A stretch of DNA of 45,268 nt, taken from positions 1 through 45,268 of the forward strand of contig BDTA01000077.1 of the NCBI GenBank assembly GCA_002897935.1. Direction: 5' to 3'. Under the pieces are notes generated by a model. That model searched no databases and was not told the origin of the DNA. It worked only from the letters and a program-made list of their open reading frames with translations. Positions 1 through 7,985 of the stretch are shown one piece after another. This stretch comes from a bacterium BMS3Abin08 (GTDB lineage Bacteria; Nitrospirota; Thermodesulfovibrionia; Thermodesulfovibrionales; JdFR-85). The position numbers and the translations under genes are program-made. How positions within the stretch are numbered: the stretch's first letter is position 1; every line of letters begins with the position of its first letter.

Positions 1-80
1 AATCCATGAAAAGGGTAGGTGAGTAATGGGTTTGGGCGGTTTCCAGGAAAATCGTTATGCTTCACCGGGATTGCTTGCCC

Positions 81-113
81 CGGAGTCCCGACTTGATGTC
101 GGGACGAGAATGA
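81..113. repeat. Dispersed 33-bp hairpin repeat, copy 1
   Basis: This 33-bp block is identical to 12486-12518. It contains an 8-bp inverted repeat, GTCCCGAC / GTCGGGAC, with a 5-nt loop. Both copies lie between genes. It is a short REP-like unit, not a transposase gene. Confidence 0.75.
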
Positions 114-130
114 GACGAAAAGCCATGGTC

Positions 131-167
131 CACCTGCCCCCAATTCGACCCACGACTCATACGGCGG
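131..167. repeat. Dispersed 37-bp repeat, copy 1
   Basis: This segment, beginning CACCTGCCCC and ending CATACGGCGG, recurs at 40711-40747 with about three mismatches. It shows no strong hairpin. Its function is unknown. Confidence 0.65.
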
Positions 168-416
168 ATCTGGTACGGAGGGATAGTGAACGGATTGGAC
201 GTTTTACGTTATTATATAGGGACAATCCTCTTGTGATACTTGACCTTGACGGGACACGCGGCATGAGGGCGTCTCTGAAAGAGGATGGGGGCTCCTTCGG
301 TCAGGCGGCACACAGCAGATAGTCCTTGTGATGAGGGTCGGGACAGAGACCATGGAAGCACTCAGGCTACGCAGGGATTTCATGAAAAGGAAACCCACAA
401 TAGCAGAGGAGGCCGG

Positions 417-1838
417 ATGAAGGCAATCATACTTGCCGGCGGTAGCGGAACAAGGCTATGGCCGCTTTCAAGGAAGAATTACCCGAAGCAGTTCCTGAAG
501 CTGAGGTCGGAGTATTCCCTCTTTCAGGAGACGGTCAGGCGCATCCTGAGAATTGTTCCCCGGCAGGACATCGTTATAATGACAAACAGTGAATACCGCT
601 TCTACGTCCAGGCAGAGCTCGATGCGCTCTCCCTGCCTCCGGCCAACATAGTCCTTGAACCGGACGGACGAAACACCGCACCTGCTATTGCCCTCGCAAT
701 GAAATACTGCAGGGACAAGCTCGGGTCCGACAGTAGCGACGTCCTCTTCATCCTGCCCTCTGATCATGTCATTGAACCTGAGGATGGGTTAGCCGAATAT
801 GTAAGGGCCGCCGAAGAGGCGGCAAAGATGGGATTAATCTGCACCTTTGGTATAAAACCCTCCCGGCCCGAACCCGGGTATGGATATATAAAGATGCAGG
901 ACTCTGCAGGGCCGGAGGTCAGGTTGTCCTCCGGACTTGACTGCTTCAGGGTGGAACGTTTTATAGAAAAGCCCGACAGGGAATCAGCGGAAAGGTACAT
1001 AAAGGACGGAAACTACCTGTGGAACTCCGGCATGTTTGCCTTCACCATAGAGAGGATGACCAATGAGATGCTCCTGCACTCACCCGATATCGGTGATATG
1101 CTCACGAAGGGTCTTGATGACTTCATTGCCGCCTTTGTTGATATGCCCGCCATCTCCATCGATTATGCGATCATCGAGAAGTCGGATCATGTCGTAACCA
1201 TGCCCCTGGATCTGTACTGGAACGACATCGGATCCTGGGACTCGATCTATGACATCCTGGACAAGGACGACTCAGGCAATGTCAGGAAGGGAGATACCCT
1301 GACCATGGATACCAGCGGTACAATGATCCTGGGCAACAAGAGGCTGATAACCACCATCGGGATCGAGGACTGCCTGATTGTGGAAACCGATGATGCAGTC
1401 CTCATTGCCAGGAAGGGCAGCACCCAGAAGGTAGGGGATATTGTGAAGACCTTAAACAGGGAAAACAGAAAAGAGGCATATGAACACCTCAAGACCCAGC
1501 GCCCCTGGGGCAGTTATACGATCCTTGAGGAAGGACCCAGGTATAAAATCAAAAAGATTACGGTACACCCCCGGGCAAAGCTGAGCCTGCAGAAACACTA
1601 CCACCGGTCGGAACACTGGGTTGTTGTTAAGGGCACCGCAAAGGTAACCATAGGGGATAAAGAGATCTTCATCCATGAAAACGAATCCGCCTATGTACCT
1701 AAATCAACCATCCATCGCCTCGAAAATCCGGGGAAACTCGCCCTTGAGATAATCGAGGTCCAGAACGGTGAGTATGTGGAAGAGGACGATATCGTAAGGA
1801 TAGACGATCATTACGGAAGGTCTGATAAAAACGGTTAA
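417..1838 (+). CDS. manC: Mannose-1-phosphate guanylyltransferase / mannose-6-phosphate isomerase
   Basis: This bifunctional enzyme makes GDP-mannose from mannose-1-phosphate and GTP and also interconverts mannose-6-P and fructose-6-P, feeding polysaccharide synthesis in the cytoplasm. The protein is 473 aa, the usual length of the type II family. The nucleotidyltransferase signature GGSGTRLWPLSR is at residues 8-19 and FIEKPD follows in the catalytic domain. The C-terminal cupin isomerase domain shows HYHRSEHWVVVKGTAKV and PKSTIHRLENPG. The start at 417 is chosen because the protein begins MKAIILAGG directly after an AGAGGAGG site at 405-412. An upstream in-frame start at 285 would add 44 residues unlike the family. 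cysC follows 30 nt downstream. Confidence 0.95.
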   Translation: MKAIILAGGSGTRLWPLSRKNYPKQFLKLRSEYSLFQETVRRILRIVPRQDIVIMTNSEYRFYVQAELDALSLPPANIVLEPDGRNTAPAIALAMKYCRDKLGSDSSDVLFILPSDHVIEPEDGLAEYVRAAEEAAKMGLICTFGIKPSRPEPGYGYIKMQDSAGPEVRLSSGLDCFRVERFIEKPDRESAERYIKDGNYLWNSGMFAFTIERMTNEMLLHSPDIGDMLTKGLDDFIAAFVDMPAISIDYAIIEKSDHVVTMPLDLYWNDIGSWDSIYDILDKDDSGNVRKGDTLTMDTSGTMILGNKRLITTIGIEDCLIVETDDAVLIARKGSTQKVGDIVKTLNRENRKEAYEHLKTQRPWGSYTILEEGPRYKIKKITVHPRAKLSLQKHYHRSEHWVVVKGTAKVTIGDKEIFIHENESAYVPKSTIHRLENPGKLALEIIEVQNGEYVEEDDIVRIDDHYGRSDKNG

Positions 1839-1868
1839 CCATGGTTCCGGACATAGAACCCCGATCAT

Positions 1869-2474
1869 ATGAAAAACCACGTCATCTGGCATAACGCCTA
1901 CATTACAAGGGAAGACAGGAACAGGCTCAACAAACACCGGAGCGGTCTCGTCTGGTTCACAGGCCTCTCAGCAAGCGGCAAGTCCACAATAGCCCATTAC
2001 GTAGAGAAGGTACTCCACAAAGAGGACATCCACACCTATGTGCTTGACGGCGACAATGTACGCCACGGGATAAACAGCAATCTCGGCTTCAGCCGTGAAG
2101 ACAGGAAGGAAAACCTCCGGAGGACAGCCGAACTCTCTAAGCTCTTTGTGGATGCGGGCATTATTGTCCTCGCCTCCTTCATCTCCCCCTACCGTGCTGA
2201 CAGGGCATACATAAGGGAACGCTTCAGTGGAGACAACTTCCTCGAGATATACGTCAAGTGCTCACTACGGGAATGCGAGCGTCGCGACCCCAAGGGCCAG
2301 TACAGGAAGGCCCGTGCAGGCATCATTAAAAACTACACAGGGATATCCTCACCCTATGAGGAACCCGAAACCCCCGACCTCGTTATCGATACGGAAAACT
2401 GCGACTTCGAAACATCCATAAACATGGTCATCGACCTCCTGAAGGAAAAAAACTTCCTCACCCTCCCCGCCTGA
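1869..2474 (+). CDS. cysC: Adenylyl-sulfate kinase (APS kinase)
   Basis: This enzyme phosphorylates adenosine 5'-phosphosulfate to PAPS with ATP, in sulfate activation. The protein is 201 aa, normal for a stand-alone CysC. The P-loop GLSASGKST lies at residues 32-40, DGDNVRHGIN at about 59-68, and the FISPYRADR segment of the APS site follows. No ATP sulfurylase or PAPS reductase gene is adjacent. The pairing with manC may mean that PAPS is used for sulfation of a mannose-containing polysaccharide, but this is inference. The ribosome site ahead of ATG 1869 is weak, so translation may be coupled to manC 30 nt upstream. Confidence 0.95.
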   Translation: MKNHVIWHNAYITREDRNRLNKHRSGLVWFTGLSASGKSTIAHYVEKVLHKEDIHTYVLDGDNVRHGINSNLGFSREDRKENLRRTAELSKLFVDAGIIVLASFISPYRADRAYIRERFSGDNFLEIYVKCSLRECERRDPKGQYRKARAGIIKNYTGISSPYEEPETPDLVIDTENCDFETSINMVIDLLKEKNFLTLPA

Positions 2475-2579
2475 AATCGGGACCTTTCCGAACCCCGAAC
2501 ACCCTGTCCCGGCTTGTCCGGAATCGTTCCTGCAATATCCTCGTATAAATCACTAAATGTCGGATTGCTTTGTCGAATT

Positions 2580-2721
2580 AGAGTCTGTGTATAAATTACA
2601 ATGCACCTTGCCGAAGGCCCCGACCTTTGGTCGGAGAGCTTGACAGTCCATTTGTCATTCCCGCAAGTGAAGCGCGCCGGGAATCCTTCTCAAAGAACGA
2701 TTCCGGACAAGCCGGAATGAC
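2580..2721. repeat. MITE-like repeat, incomplete copy with nested hairpins
   Basis: The left terminal repeat AGAGTCTGTGTATAAA occupies 2580-2595. A second unit, 2595-2644, is repeated at 3524-3573. A third unit, 2654-2721, begins GTCATTCCCG and ends CCGGAATGAC, so its ends are inverted repeats; it recurs at 25279-25353 and 45004-45085. No right terminal repeat is visible. The rest of the 2475-2811 gap holds nothing I can call a gene. Confidence 0.7.
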
Positions 2722-2811
2722 ACTGTGCGTTGTGATTAATGTTTAGTTGAAGTTTAAGCCTGTCTTCAACTAAAACACGAAAGCGCCATCTTTTCTTGAC
2801 GAAACGGGGAT

Positions 2812-2840
2812 TTGACAAACGCTGTTTATTATGCTATATT
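2812..2840 (+). promoter_or_regulatory. Strong sigma-70 type promoter for the NusG-like gene
   Basis: TTGACA at 2812-2817 and TATATT at 2835-2840 are separated by exactly 17 nt, which is nearly consensus. The predicted transcription start falls at about 2846-2848, only a few bases before ATG 2851. The mRNA would be almost leaderless. Confidence 0.8.
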
Positions 2841-2850
2841 GTTTCAAGGC

Positions 2851-3357
2851 ATGAACATGTCCTTCTGGTACTGTATATATACGAAGCCGGGGCTGGAAGA
2901 ATTCGTCACGATACAGTTTAATCAGCAGACCGGAATCGAGGTGTTTAACCCCAAAATCAGGAGAAAACGTTATCTTCGGGGGCGGATGACTGTGGCAGAA
3001 GAAAAACTCTTTCCCTGTTACCTCTTTGCACGGTTCGACCTGTGCCGGTACTACCGGATGGTGAAATACACCAGGGGGGTAAGAAGCCTTGTAGGCGACA
3101 GGGGTGGAAACCCTTACAGTGTAGATGAAAACCTGATTACCTTTCTCAAATCAAAAATGAACGATGGTTTCATCCGGCTTGACCCCTCCCATTTTGAACC
3201 CGGCGAGCAGGTAACGATCACGGAAGGACCGCTCAAGGGTCTGATGGGAATCTTTCAAAAGGACCTGCCTGTTAAAGAACGTGTGTTGATCCTCCTGAAT
3301 ATAATCTCCTACCAGGCAAGAATGGAGATAGACCGTGAACTCCTCGCAAAGGTATAA
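2851..3357 (+). CDS. NusG-family specialised transcription elongation factor
   Basis: The 168-aa protein begins MNMSFWYCIYTKPGLEE, typical of the N-terminal NusG (NGN) domain that binds RNA polymerase. A KOW-type segment, FEPGEQVTITEGPLKGLMG, lies near residues 115-135. Divergent paralogues of this kind (RfaH, LoaP, UpxY-like) act as antiterminators for polysaccharide or secondary-metabolite operons. That is family knowledge; the target here is not visible. The start at 2851, or the alternative ATG at 2857, is preferred because the promoter -35 box at 2812 overlaps a possible earlier start. The usual long operon does not follow: the next 520 bases hold only repeats and one small ORF. Confidence 0.85.
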   Translation: MNMSFWYCIYTKPGLEEFVTIQFNQQTGIEVFNPKIRRKRYLRGRMTVAEEKLFPCYLFARFDLCRYYRMVKYTRGVRSLVGDRGGNPYSVDENLITFLKSKMNDGFIRLDPSHFEPGEQVTITEGPLKGLMGIFQKDLPVKERVLILLNIISYQARMEIDRELLAKV

Positions 3358-3523
3358 ACACCCTCTTCCCAATCTCAGCGCGTTGAACGTCGAACACGGA
3401 AGTCCGGGGAATATGTTAAACCCGGGAAGAGATCGATTAACTCAAAAGAGAGGTCGATGTCATCGAAAATCACAACCGACGCCTTATCCTGCATTTAACG
3501 TATCACCGCCTGCTCTTTACATA

Positions 3524-3573
3524 ATTACAATGTACCTTGCTGAAGGCTCCGACCTTTGGCCGGAGAGCTTGAC
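3524..3573. repeat. Dispersed 50-bp repeat with REP-like hairpin, copy 2
   Basis: This block matches 2595-2644 with a few substitutions and carries the imperfect hairpin CTCCGACC / GGCCGGAG. It lies in the gap 3358-3612 between the NusG-like gene and a small ORF. I see no gene in that gap. Confidence 0.65.
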
Positions 3574-3612
3574 TAACATCTCAAACGAAGACATAAAACT
3601 AAAGGGCATCCC

Positions 3613-3753
3613 ATGTCTAAAAACAAATGGTCAGCTTTAAAGAAGACCCGGCACCGGCTCAAAAGATCTTTAAGGCCCTACCATCAAATCATATGTGCCT
3701 TGGCAGCCGGGTTAATCGTGGCTTGGCTTTTTATAAGACTTGCAGTAAAGTGA
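3613..3753 (+). CDS. Small basic single-pass membrane protein (hypothetical)
   Basis: This 46-codon frame starts MSKNKWSALKKTRHRLKR, strongly basic, followed by one hydrophobic helix, IICALAAGLIVAWLFIRLAV, near the C-terminus. Such a layout predicts an inner-membrane protein with its N-terminus in the cytoplasm. An AAGGG ribosome site at 3602-3606 lies 6 nt before the ATG. The family is not recognised. It is 127 nt upstream of larC, and its promoter is not obvious. The protein is short, so chance is possible, but base and codon use resemble the neighbours. Confidence 0.5.
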   Translation: MSKNKWSALKKTRHRLKRSLRPYHQIICALAAGLIVAWLFIRLAVK

Positions 3754-3880
3754 AGCTCCCCGGCTGCAAGGTGGGACTTCCGGGCAAGGAATGTAATTAG
3801 CGGATTTGGGTTACAAGATCCACGTGCAATAAAATGGCGACATAGATTAGAATATACGAAAAATACCTTCCGGAGGCCAG

Positions 3881-5068
3881 ATGAAAACAGCACATTTTGA
3901 TTGTTATTCCGGCATAAGCGGCGATATGTGCCTTGGGGCGCTGATAGACGCCGGCGCCGATCTCAACGAACTGAAAAAATCGCTCGGGACGCTTGGTATT
4001 GCTAACTACGGCATAACAAAAAGAAAGGTCGTAAAAGGGGGAATAGCAGCAACCAGGGTCAATGTAAAGGTACAACAGAAGGAACCCCTGAGGAGGCTTG
4101 CAGATATACTCTCAATTATCGGGAACTCAGACCTCCCGGAGCATATTGTCAAGGACTCATCAAGGATCTTCAGACAGCTTTTCCGTACGGAGGCAAAGAT
4201 ACACAGCTCTCCTCTGAAGGATGCCCATCTTCACGAACTCTCTGCAACCGACTGCATAATCGATATAGTTGGAACCCTCCTGTGCCTTCACCATCTCGGG
4301 GTTGAAGGTGTTACGTCTTCTCCCATAAACCTCGGTGGAGGAACGGTAGAGACTGCACACGGCCTCCTTCCTGTCCCGGCGCCGGCTACAGCCGAGCTGC
4401 TGAAGGGAATTCCTGTTTATTCTTCGGGTCCGGCCAGGGAGCTTACAACACCAACAGGAGCGGTCATAATCAGATCGCTTGCATCCTCCTTCGGTTCACC
4501 CCCCTCCATGATAATAAGAACAATCGGCTACGGTGCGGGAGGGCATGACTTCAAGGGACGGTCCAACACGCTGCGGGTCATTATCGGCGAGACTGTAGAA
4601 AAGACCTCGCAAATTTCAGAAGGGAGAAGATTCACTGAGTCGCTGATCATCATCCAGACCAATATTGATGATATGAATCCCCAGGTATATGGATACCTGA
4701 TTGAGCGGCTGTTGGGATGCGGGGCGCTCGATGCCTATCTCACAAACGTGATGATGAAGAAGGGAAGACCCGGTATCGTCTTAAATGTCCTCTCCACACA
4801 GGCGCTTAAGTACGCCCTTATCGACATAATCCTGAATGAAACAACCACTATCGGCGTCAGGTTCTTCGATGCGGAAAGGGTCTGTATCGGACGGAAGATC
4901 AGAAAAATCCAGACCGAATACGGTCCGGTAAGATTTAAGATAATTACCAGCCATGGCGAAGACCGGTTTCTTCCCGAGTATGAGGACTGCAAGAGAATCT
5001 CCATCGAGAGGAACCTGCCCCTGATCGAGGTGATGCAAAGGTTAAGAGACAAGGGTCCCGAATATTGA
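3881..5068 (+). CDS. larC: Nickel-pincer cofactor biosynthesis protein LarC
   Basis: LarC inserts nickel into pyridinium-3,5-bisthiocarboxylic acid mononucleotide, in a CTP-dependent reaction, to make the nickel-pincer nucleotide cofactor of lactate racemase and related enzymes. The 395-aa protein has the N-terminal signature HFDCYSGISGDMCLGALIDAG and the C-terminal segment IDDMNPQVYGYLIERLL. In some species larC is split by a programmed frameshift; here it is one continuous frame. A GGAGG site precedes ATG 3881. larA, larB and larE are not in the window, so the enzyme served is unknown. Confidence 0.93.
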   Translation: MKTAHFDCYSGISGDMCLGALIDAGADLNELKKSLGTLGIANYGITKRKVVKGGIAATRVNVKVQQKEPLRRLADILSIIGNSDLPEHIVKDSSRIFRQLFRTEAKIHSSPLKDAHLHELSATDCIIDIVGTLLCLHHLGVEGVTSSPINLGGGTVETAHGLLPVPAPATAELLKGIPVYSSGPARELTTPTGAVIIRSLASSFGSPPSMIIRTIGYGAGGHDFKGRSNTLRVIIGETVEKTSQISEGRRFTESLIIIQTNIDDMNPQVYGYLIERLLGCGALDAYLTNVMMKKGRPGIVLNVLSTQALKYALIDIILNETTTIGVRFFDAERVCIGRKIRKIQTEYGPVRFKIITSHGEDRFLPEYEDCKRISIERNLPLIEVMQRLRDKGPEY

Positions 5069-5252
5069 AAAGGAAGGCATCCCTGCACATGAACGGACAG
5101 CGCTTTCACCGGTTATGACGAGGCAACGGCGAGGGTTATGAGGACGGAAGAAAAAACAAGGAGGCTCGGGGAGGAGTGCGAAACTGAATCCTCAATCCGG
5201 AAGGCGGAACTCAAAAAGGCCGGGGCGCTCCCTGAGGAACAGGGGGTAAAGA

Positions 5253-5328
5253 TGGTAGGCGGAACAGGGATCGAACCTGTGACCTCAGCCTTGTAAGGGC
5301 TGCGCTCTCCCAACTGAGCTACCCGCCC
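5253..5328 (-). tRNA. tRNA-Val, anticodon UAC
   Basis: On the minus strand the sequence folds into a full cloverleaf. The acceptor stem pairs GGGCGGG with TCCGCCT, the D arm has AGCTCAGTTGGGAGAGC, the anticodon loop CTTACAA sits on a CAGCC/GGCTG stem, and the T loop is TTCGATC. The discriminator A and a genome-encoded CCA end at 5253; without CCA the end is 5256. Anticodon TAC reads GUA valine codons. It lies between larC and rtcB, convergent with larC. Confidence 0.95.
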
Positions 5329-5461
5329 ACTGTTATGTATTTTAAACAAACTAAAGCCGCTTTTTCAAACCTCTCATGATTCCCGGAATCCGCCGGCTGA
5401 AAAACCTGCGCATTACGGTGAGGATCGAGGTTCAACATGCCGTTGAAAAAACCGTTAATCG

Positions 5462-6904
5462 TCACCCCTTCACAACACCGATGGGCCTGAGCCTGGCCAC
5501 CTTCCTTGATATCCCGGCCCTGTGGACAACGTCAACCACGCTTGATATATCCTTGTATGCCTCAGACATCTCCTCTGCAAGCGTCCTCTTGCCTGCACTC
5601 ATAACATAGATCCCCGCATCCTCCATCTCCCTCCAGATGGCACGCCCCTTTGCCCTCTTAATCGCCTTGTGGCGTGACATTACACGGCCTGCGCCATGGC
5701 AGGTGGAGCCGAACGTCTGACTCATCGACCCTTCGGTCCCCACAAGCACAAAAGAGGCCCTTCCCATATCTCCCGGGATCAAAACAGGCTGTCCCACTTC
5801 CCTGTAGACATCGGGCAATTCGGGATGTCCCGGAGGGAATGCCCTCGTTGCTCCCTTTCTATGAACCACAAGCCTCTTCTTTTTTCCGTTCACAAGATGA
5901 TCTTCAACCTTGGCTATATTATGGGCGACATCATATACGAGACTCATACCCAGAGCGCCCGGTGAGATGCCGAGGGTATTCATTATCGTCTCTCTCGTCC
6001 AGTGCATGATGCACTGTCTGTTGGCCCAGGCATAGTTTGCCGCGGCCTTCATGGCTGCCATGTAATCCTGCGCCTCCTGTGAGCTTATGGGTGCACACGC
6101 AAGTTCCCTGTCCTTCAATCCTATCCCGTACTTCCTTGCAGCCCTCTCCATAACCTCCAGGAAGTCAGTACACACCTGGTGACCAAACCCCCTTGAACCG
6201 GTATGGATCATAACGGTAATCTGGTCTTTGAAGAGACCAAGGGCAGAGGCAACTCCCTCATCATAGATCTCGGAGACATACTGTATTTCAAGGAAATGGT
6301 TCCCGGAGCCAAGGGTCCCCTGCTGGGCACGGCCACGCTCATAGGCACGGTCGCTGATCAGGGAGGGGTCCGCCCCTTCAATGCACCCTCCGGATTCTGT
6401 CTTTTCAAGGTCATCCGGCTCACCCATCCCCTGCTCGACAGCCCAGCGTGCACCCTTCAGCAGGAGCCGTCTCTCCTCGTCCTTTGTGAGACGGATCCTC
6501 CCCTTGGATCCGACACCTGAAGGTATCTTGTTATACAGGACCCCGACGAGGTCCTTAATCCCGGGGAGCAGTTCCTCACGGGTGAGGTTGCTCCTCAGGA
6601 GCCTTACCCCTCAATTTATGTCATAGCCGACACCGCCGGGGGATACAATACCCGATTCCGAATCGAAGGCTGCAACCCCACCGATTGCAAAACCATATCC
6701 GGTATGGATATCCGGCATTGCAAGTGACGACGCAACAATCCCCGGAAGGGTTGCCACGTTTGCAACCTGGCGCACGGCGTCCTCTTCAAGAAGGTCCTCG
6801 AGCCCCCTGTCAACATAGATCACCCCGGGGACATTCATGCCGTCAATGAATCCGACGGGGACCCTCAGGCGGTTCTCATCTATCCTCTGAAGCTTCTCAA
6901 TCAT
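5462..6904 (-). CDS. rtcB: RNA-splicing ligase RtcB, predicted selenoprotein (UGA = Sec98)
   Basis: RtcB joins 2',3'-cyclic phosphate or 3'-phosphate RNA ends to 5'-OH ends using GTP and Mn2+. The frame is open from ATG 6904 to TGA 5462 apart from one internal TGA at 6613-6611, and read through it gives 480 aa, the family length. That TGA falls in [16 protein letters not shown], exactly where the family has the metal-binding cysteine (Cys98 in Pyrococcus horikoshii). Other ligands are intact at nearly the same numbers: D95, H203, H234, H328, and guanylylated H403 in STCHGAGR. Sequence before and after the TGA is fully conserved, so a decayed gene is unlikely. A SECIS-like hairpin follows the TGA. 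The archease gene lies 84 bp upstream on the same strand. An ordinary nonsense mutation or a sequencing error in a Cys codon (TGC/TGT) is the alternative. Confidence 0.88.
6583..6613 (-). promoter_or_regulatory. Candidate bacterial SECIS element in rtcB
   Basis: Directly from the TGA (6613-6611) the minus strand can form a two-part hairpin. A lower stem pairs TGAGG (6613-6609) with CCTCA (6587-6583). An upper 5-bp stem pairs GCTCC (6602-6598) with GGAGC (6594-6590) around a TGA loop at 6597-6595. A short UGA-proximal hairpin with a small G-containing apical loop is the known form of bacterial SECIS. The fold was made by eye. Confidence 0.6.
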
Positions 6905-6988
6905 GGTCTCACCTCCCGGAAATTAAAGAATTCAAGATACAAACACCTCATGTTGGTTGAACGTAAAAACTACGGTTTCAGCCGCAGC

Positions 6989-7408
6989 CTAAATATCAAA
7001 GATCACCTCGGCAGTCCAGAGCCCGTTCTTTTTTTCGATCTTCAGGTTGTGATAGGTGGCAGCCTTCAGTAACAGCCCCCTTTCGTGCCTCTCCGGATCA
7101 AACTCCTCTCCCCATACAGTTGCTTCGATCCCGTTTTCATTCACCATCTCTACCTCAACATCCCTGCCGGTGAAACCATAGGTGTCGAACTGGAAGATAA
7201 GCTCATTCAACCAGCTCACAAAAAGTCCGTCGAGTGATTCGCTGAAGACCTTTACGTTTATTGATTTTTTTGCATCCAGGGAGGAGAGGTTGGTAATAAG
7301 GCTAAAAAGACCTTTGGCCCCGTTAGTGAAGAGTTCCTCAAGCGTCCTGCCGTATACCCTGAGTCCGACATCGCCCGATACATCAAGAATCTTAAAGTCC
7401 TTGTCCAC
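6989..7408 (-). CDS. Archease, RtcB activator
   Basis: Archease speeds guanylylation of RtcB and lets it turn over repeatedly. The 139-aa protein has family features: the N-terminal FKILDVSGDVGLRVYG, a middle LSWLNEL-like stretch (FVSWLNELIFQFD), the basic H-E-R-G-L-L-L-KAATYHNL segment, and a C-terminal WTAEVIFDI. It is transcribed toward rtcB with an 84-bp gap, so the two form an RNA-repair operon. An AAAGGTGG ribosome site precedes ATG 7408. Confidence 0.93.
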   Translation of the reverse strand: MDKDFKILDVSGDVGLRVYGRTLEELFTNGAKGLFSLITNLSSLDAKKSINVKVFSESLDGLFVSWLNELIFQFDTYGFTGRDVEVEMVNENGIEATVWGEEFDPERHERGLLLKAATYHNLKIEKKNGLWTAEVIFDI

Positions 7409-7839
7409 CTTTATAAAAATAATACCATTTATTATTACTTATGTCAACGGACTCCCGGGGCACGAATCCGCCGTTTGATCCGAGGGTCGGATTGGGGCAG
7501 GCAAATAGGATGACGGGTCAAGGGGTTCGAAGTTCTTAATGGTATTGAAAAACCCAAAAGGCCGTAAAGGAGGTCACTGGATATTGCCGTTCGAGGTTCA
7601 GATTGATGGGGAGAAGGGATTCTTCGCTGCCCCTGAGTGATAGATGTTGTCATACAGAAAACAGTGTATATAAATCTGCGACACCGCAAGAGCCGGTTAA
7701 GCACCTGCTGAGAAGCCTCTTTTTCAGCGCCTTTCATGGACACCACTTAATGAAATGTTTTATTATATTGTATATTTTTACTATACGTAACTGTACGTAC
7801 TTCCAATGAAACCAAGCGCTCAGAATGCGGGCCTTCTGA

Positions 7840-7863
7840 TTTTCCCTTTGTTTTCAGGGAAAA
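7840..7863. repeat. Inverted repeat upstream of the sigma-54 promoter
   Basis: TTTTCCCT (7840-7847) and AGGGAAAA (7856-7863) form a perfect 8-bp inverted repeat with an 8-nt spacer, about 30 bp upstream of the -24 element. It could be an activator site or a simple hairpin. The rest of the 7409-7891 gap shows no gene. Confidence 0.4.
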
Positions 7864-7891
7864 GGGAACGGCATCGGGAACCACCTCCAAT

Positions 7892-7908
7892 CTGGCAAGT
7901 AATTTGCT
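7892..7908 (+). promoter_or_regulatory. Sigma-54 (RpoN) promoter
   Basis: CTGGCAAGTAATTTGCT matches the -24/-12 consensus YTGGCACGRNNNTTGCW. GG is at 7894-7895 and GC at 7906-7907, exactly 10 nt apart. Transcription would begin near 7919, 67 nt before the first gene of the receiver/Hnd operon. Such promoters need an AAA+ activator; an NtrC-type protein is encoded at 41796-43190, but a link between them is inference. Confidence 0.8.
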
Positions 7909-7985
7909 TCAAGAAGATATCGGCACAACCAGCAGGAGTGAACTTCATCACAAGACCTGTTAATGCTTTATGAAAGGAGGGCACA

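Larger units (their letters stand above)
1..416. other. Intergenic region with dispersed repeats, no supported gene
   Basis: I see no convincing gene here. A 98-codon open frame on the plus strand runs through two dispersed repeats that occur elsewhere in the window, has no recognisable domain and lacks a good ribosome site. An in-frame stop at 25-27 might end a gene lying to the left, but too little of it is present to judge. An AGAGGAGG ribosome site at 405-412 belongs to the following manC gene. Confidence 0.5.

Noticed and set aside
26-322. 98-aa plus-strand frame at the window start
   Set aside because: It runs through two dispersed repeats and has no domain or clear ribosome site.
439-450. 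GGCGGTAGCGGA resembling the ops element of RfaH control
   Set aside because: It encodes the conserved GGSGT motif of ManC within the coding region, so the match is explained by the protein.
5089-5250. Short open stretch after larC rich in Glu, Arg and Lys codons
   Set aside because: No start with ribosome site, no family, and it runs into the antisense of the tRNA.
5113-5349. Minus-strand open frame reading RVAQLGERSPYKAEVTGSIP, and a plus-strand frame ending MVGGTGIEPVTSAL
   Set aside because: Both are well-known artefacts of reading through tRNA genes. The tRNA-Val explains the sequence.
5462-6904. rtcB as a pseudogene or two split genes
   Set aside because: The single stop sits exactly at a catalytic Cys codon, both sides are conserved, length is normal and the same pattern recurs in the glutaredoxin gene. 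Selenocysteine explains it better.
7444-7746. 100-aa minus-strand frame between archease and the sigma-54 operon
   Set aside because: No recognisable motif, no good ribosome site, and low-quality composition; likely chance.
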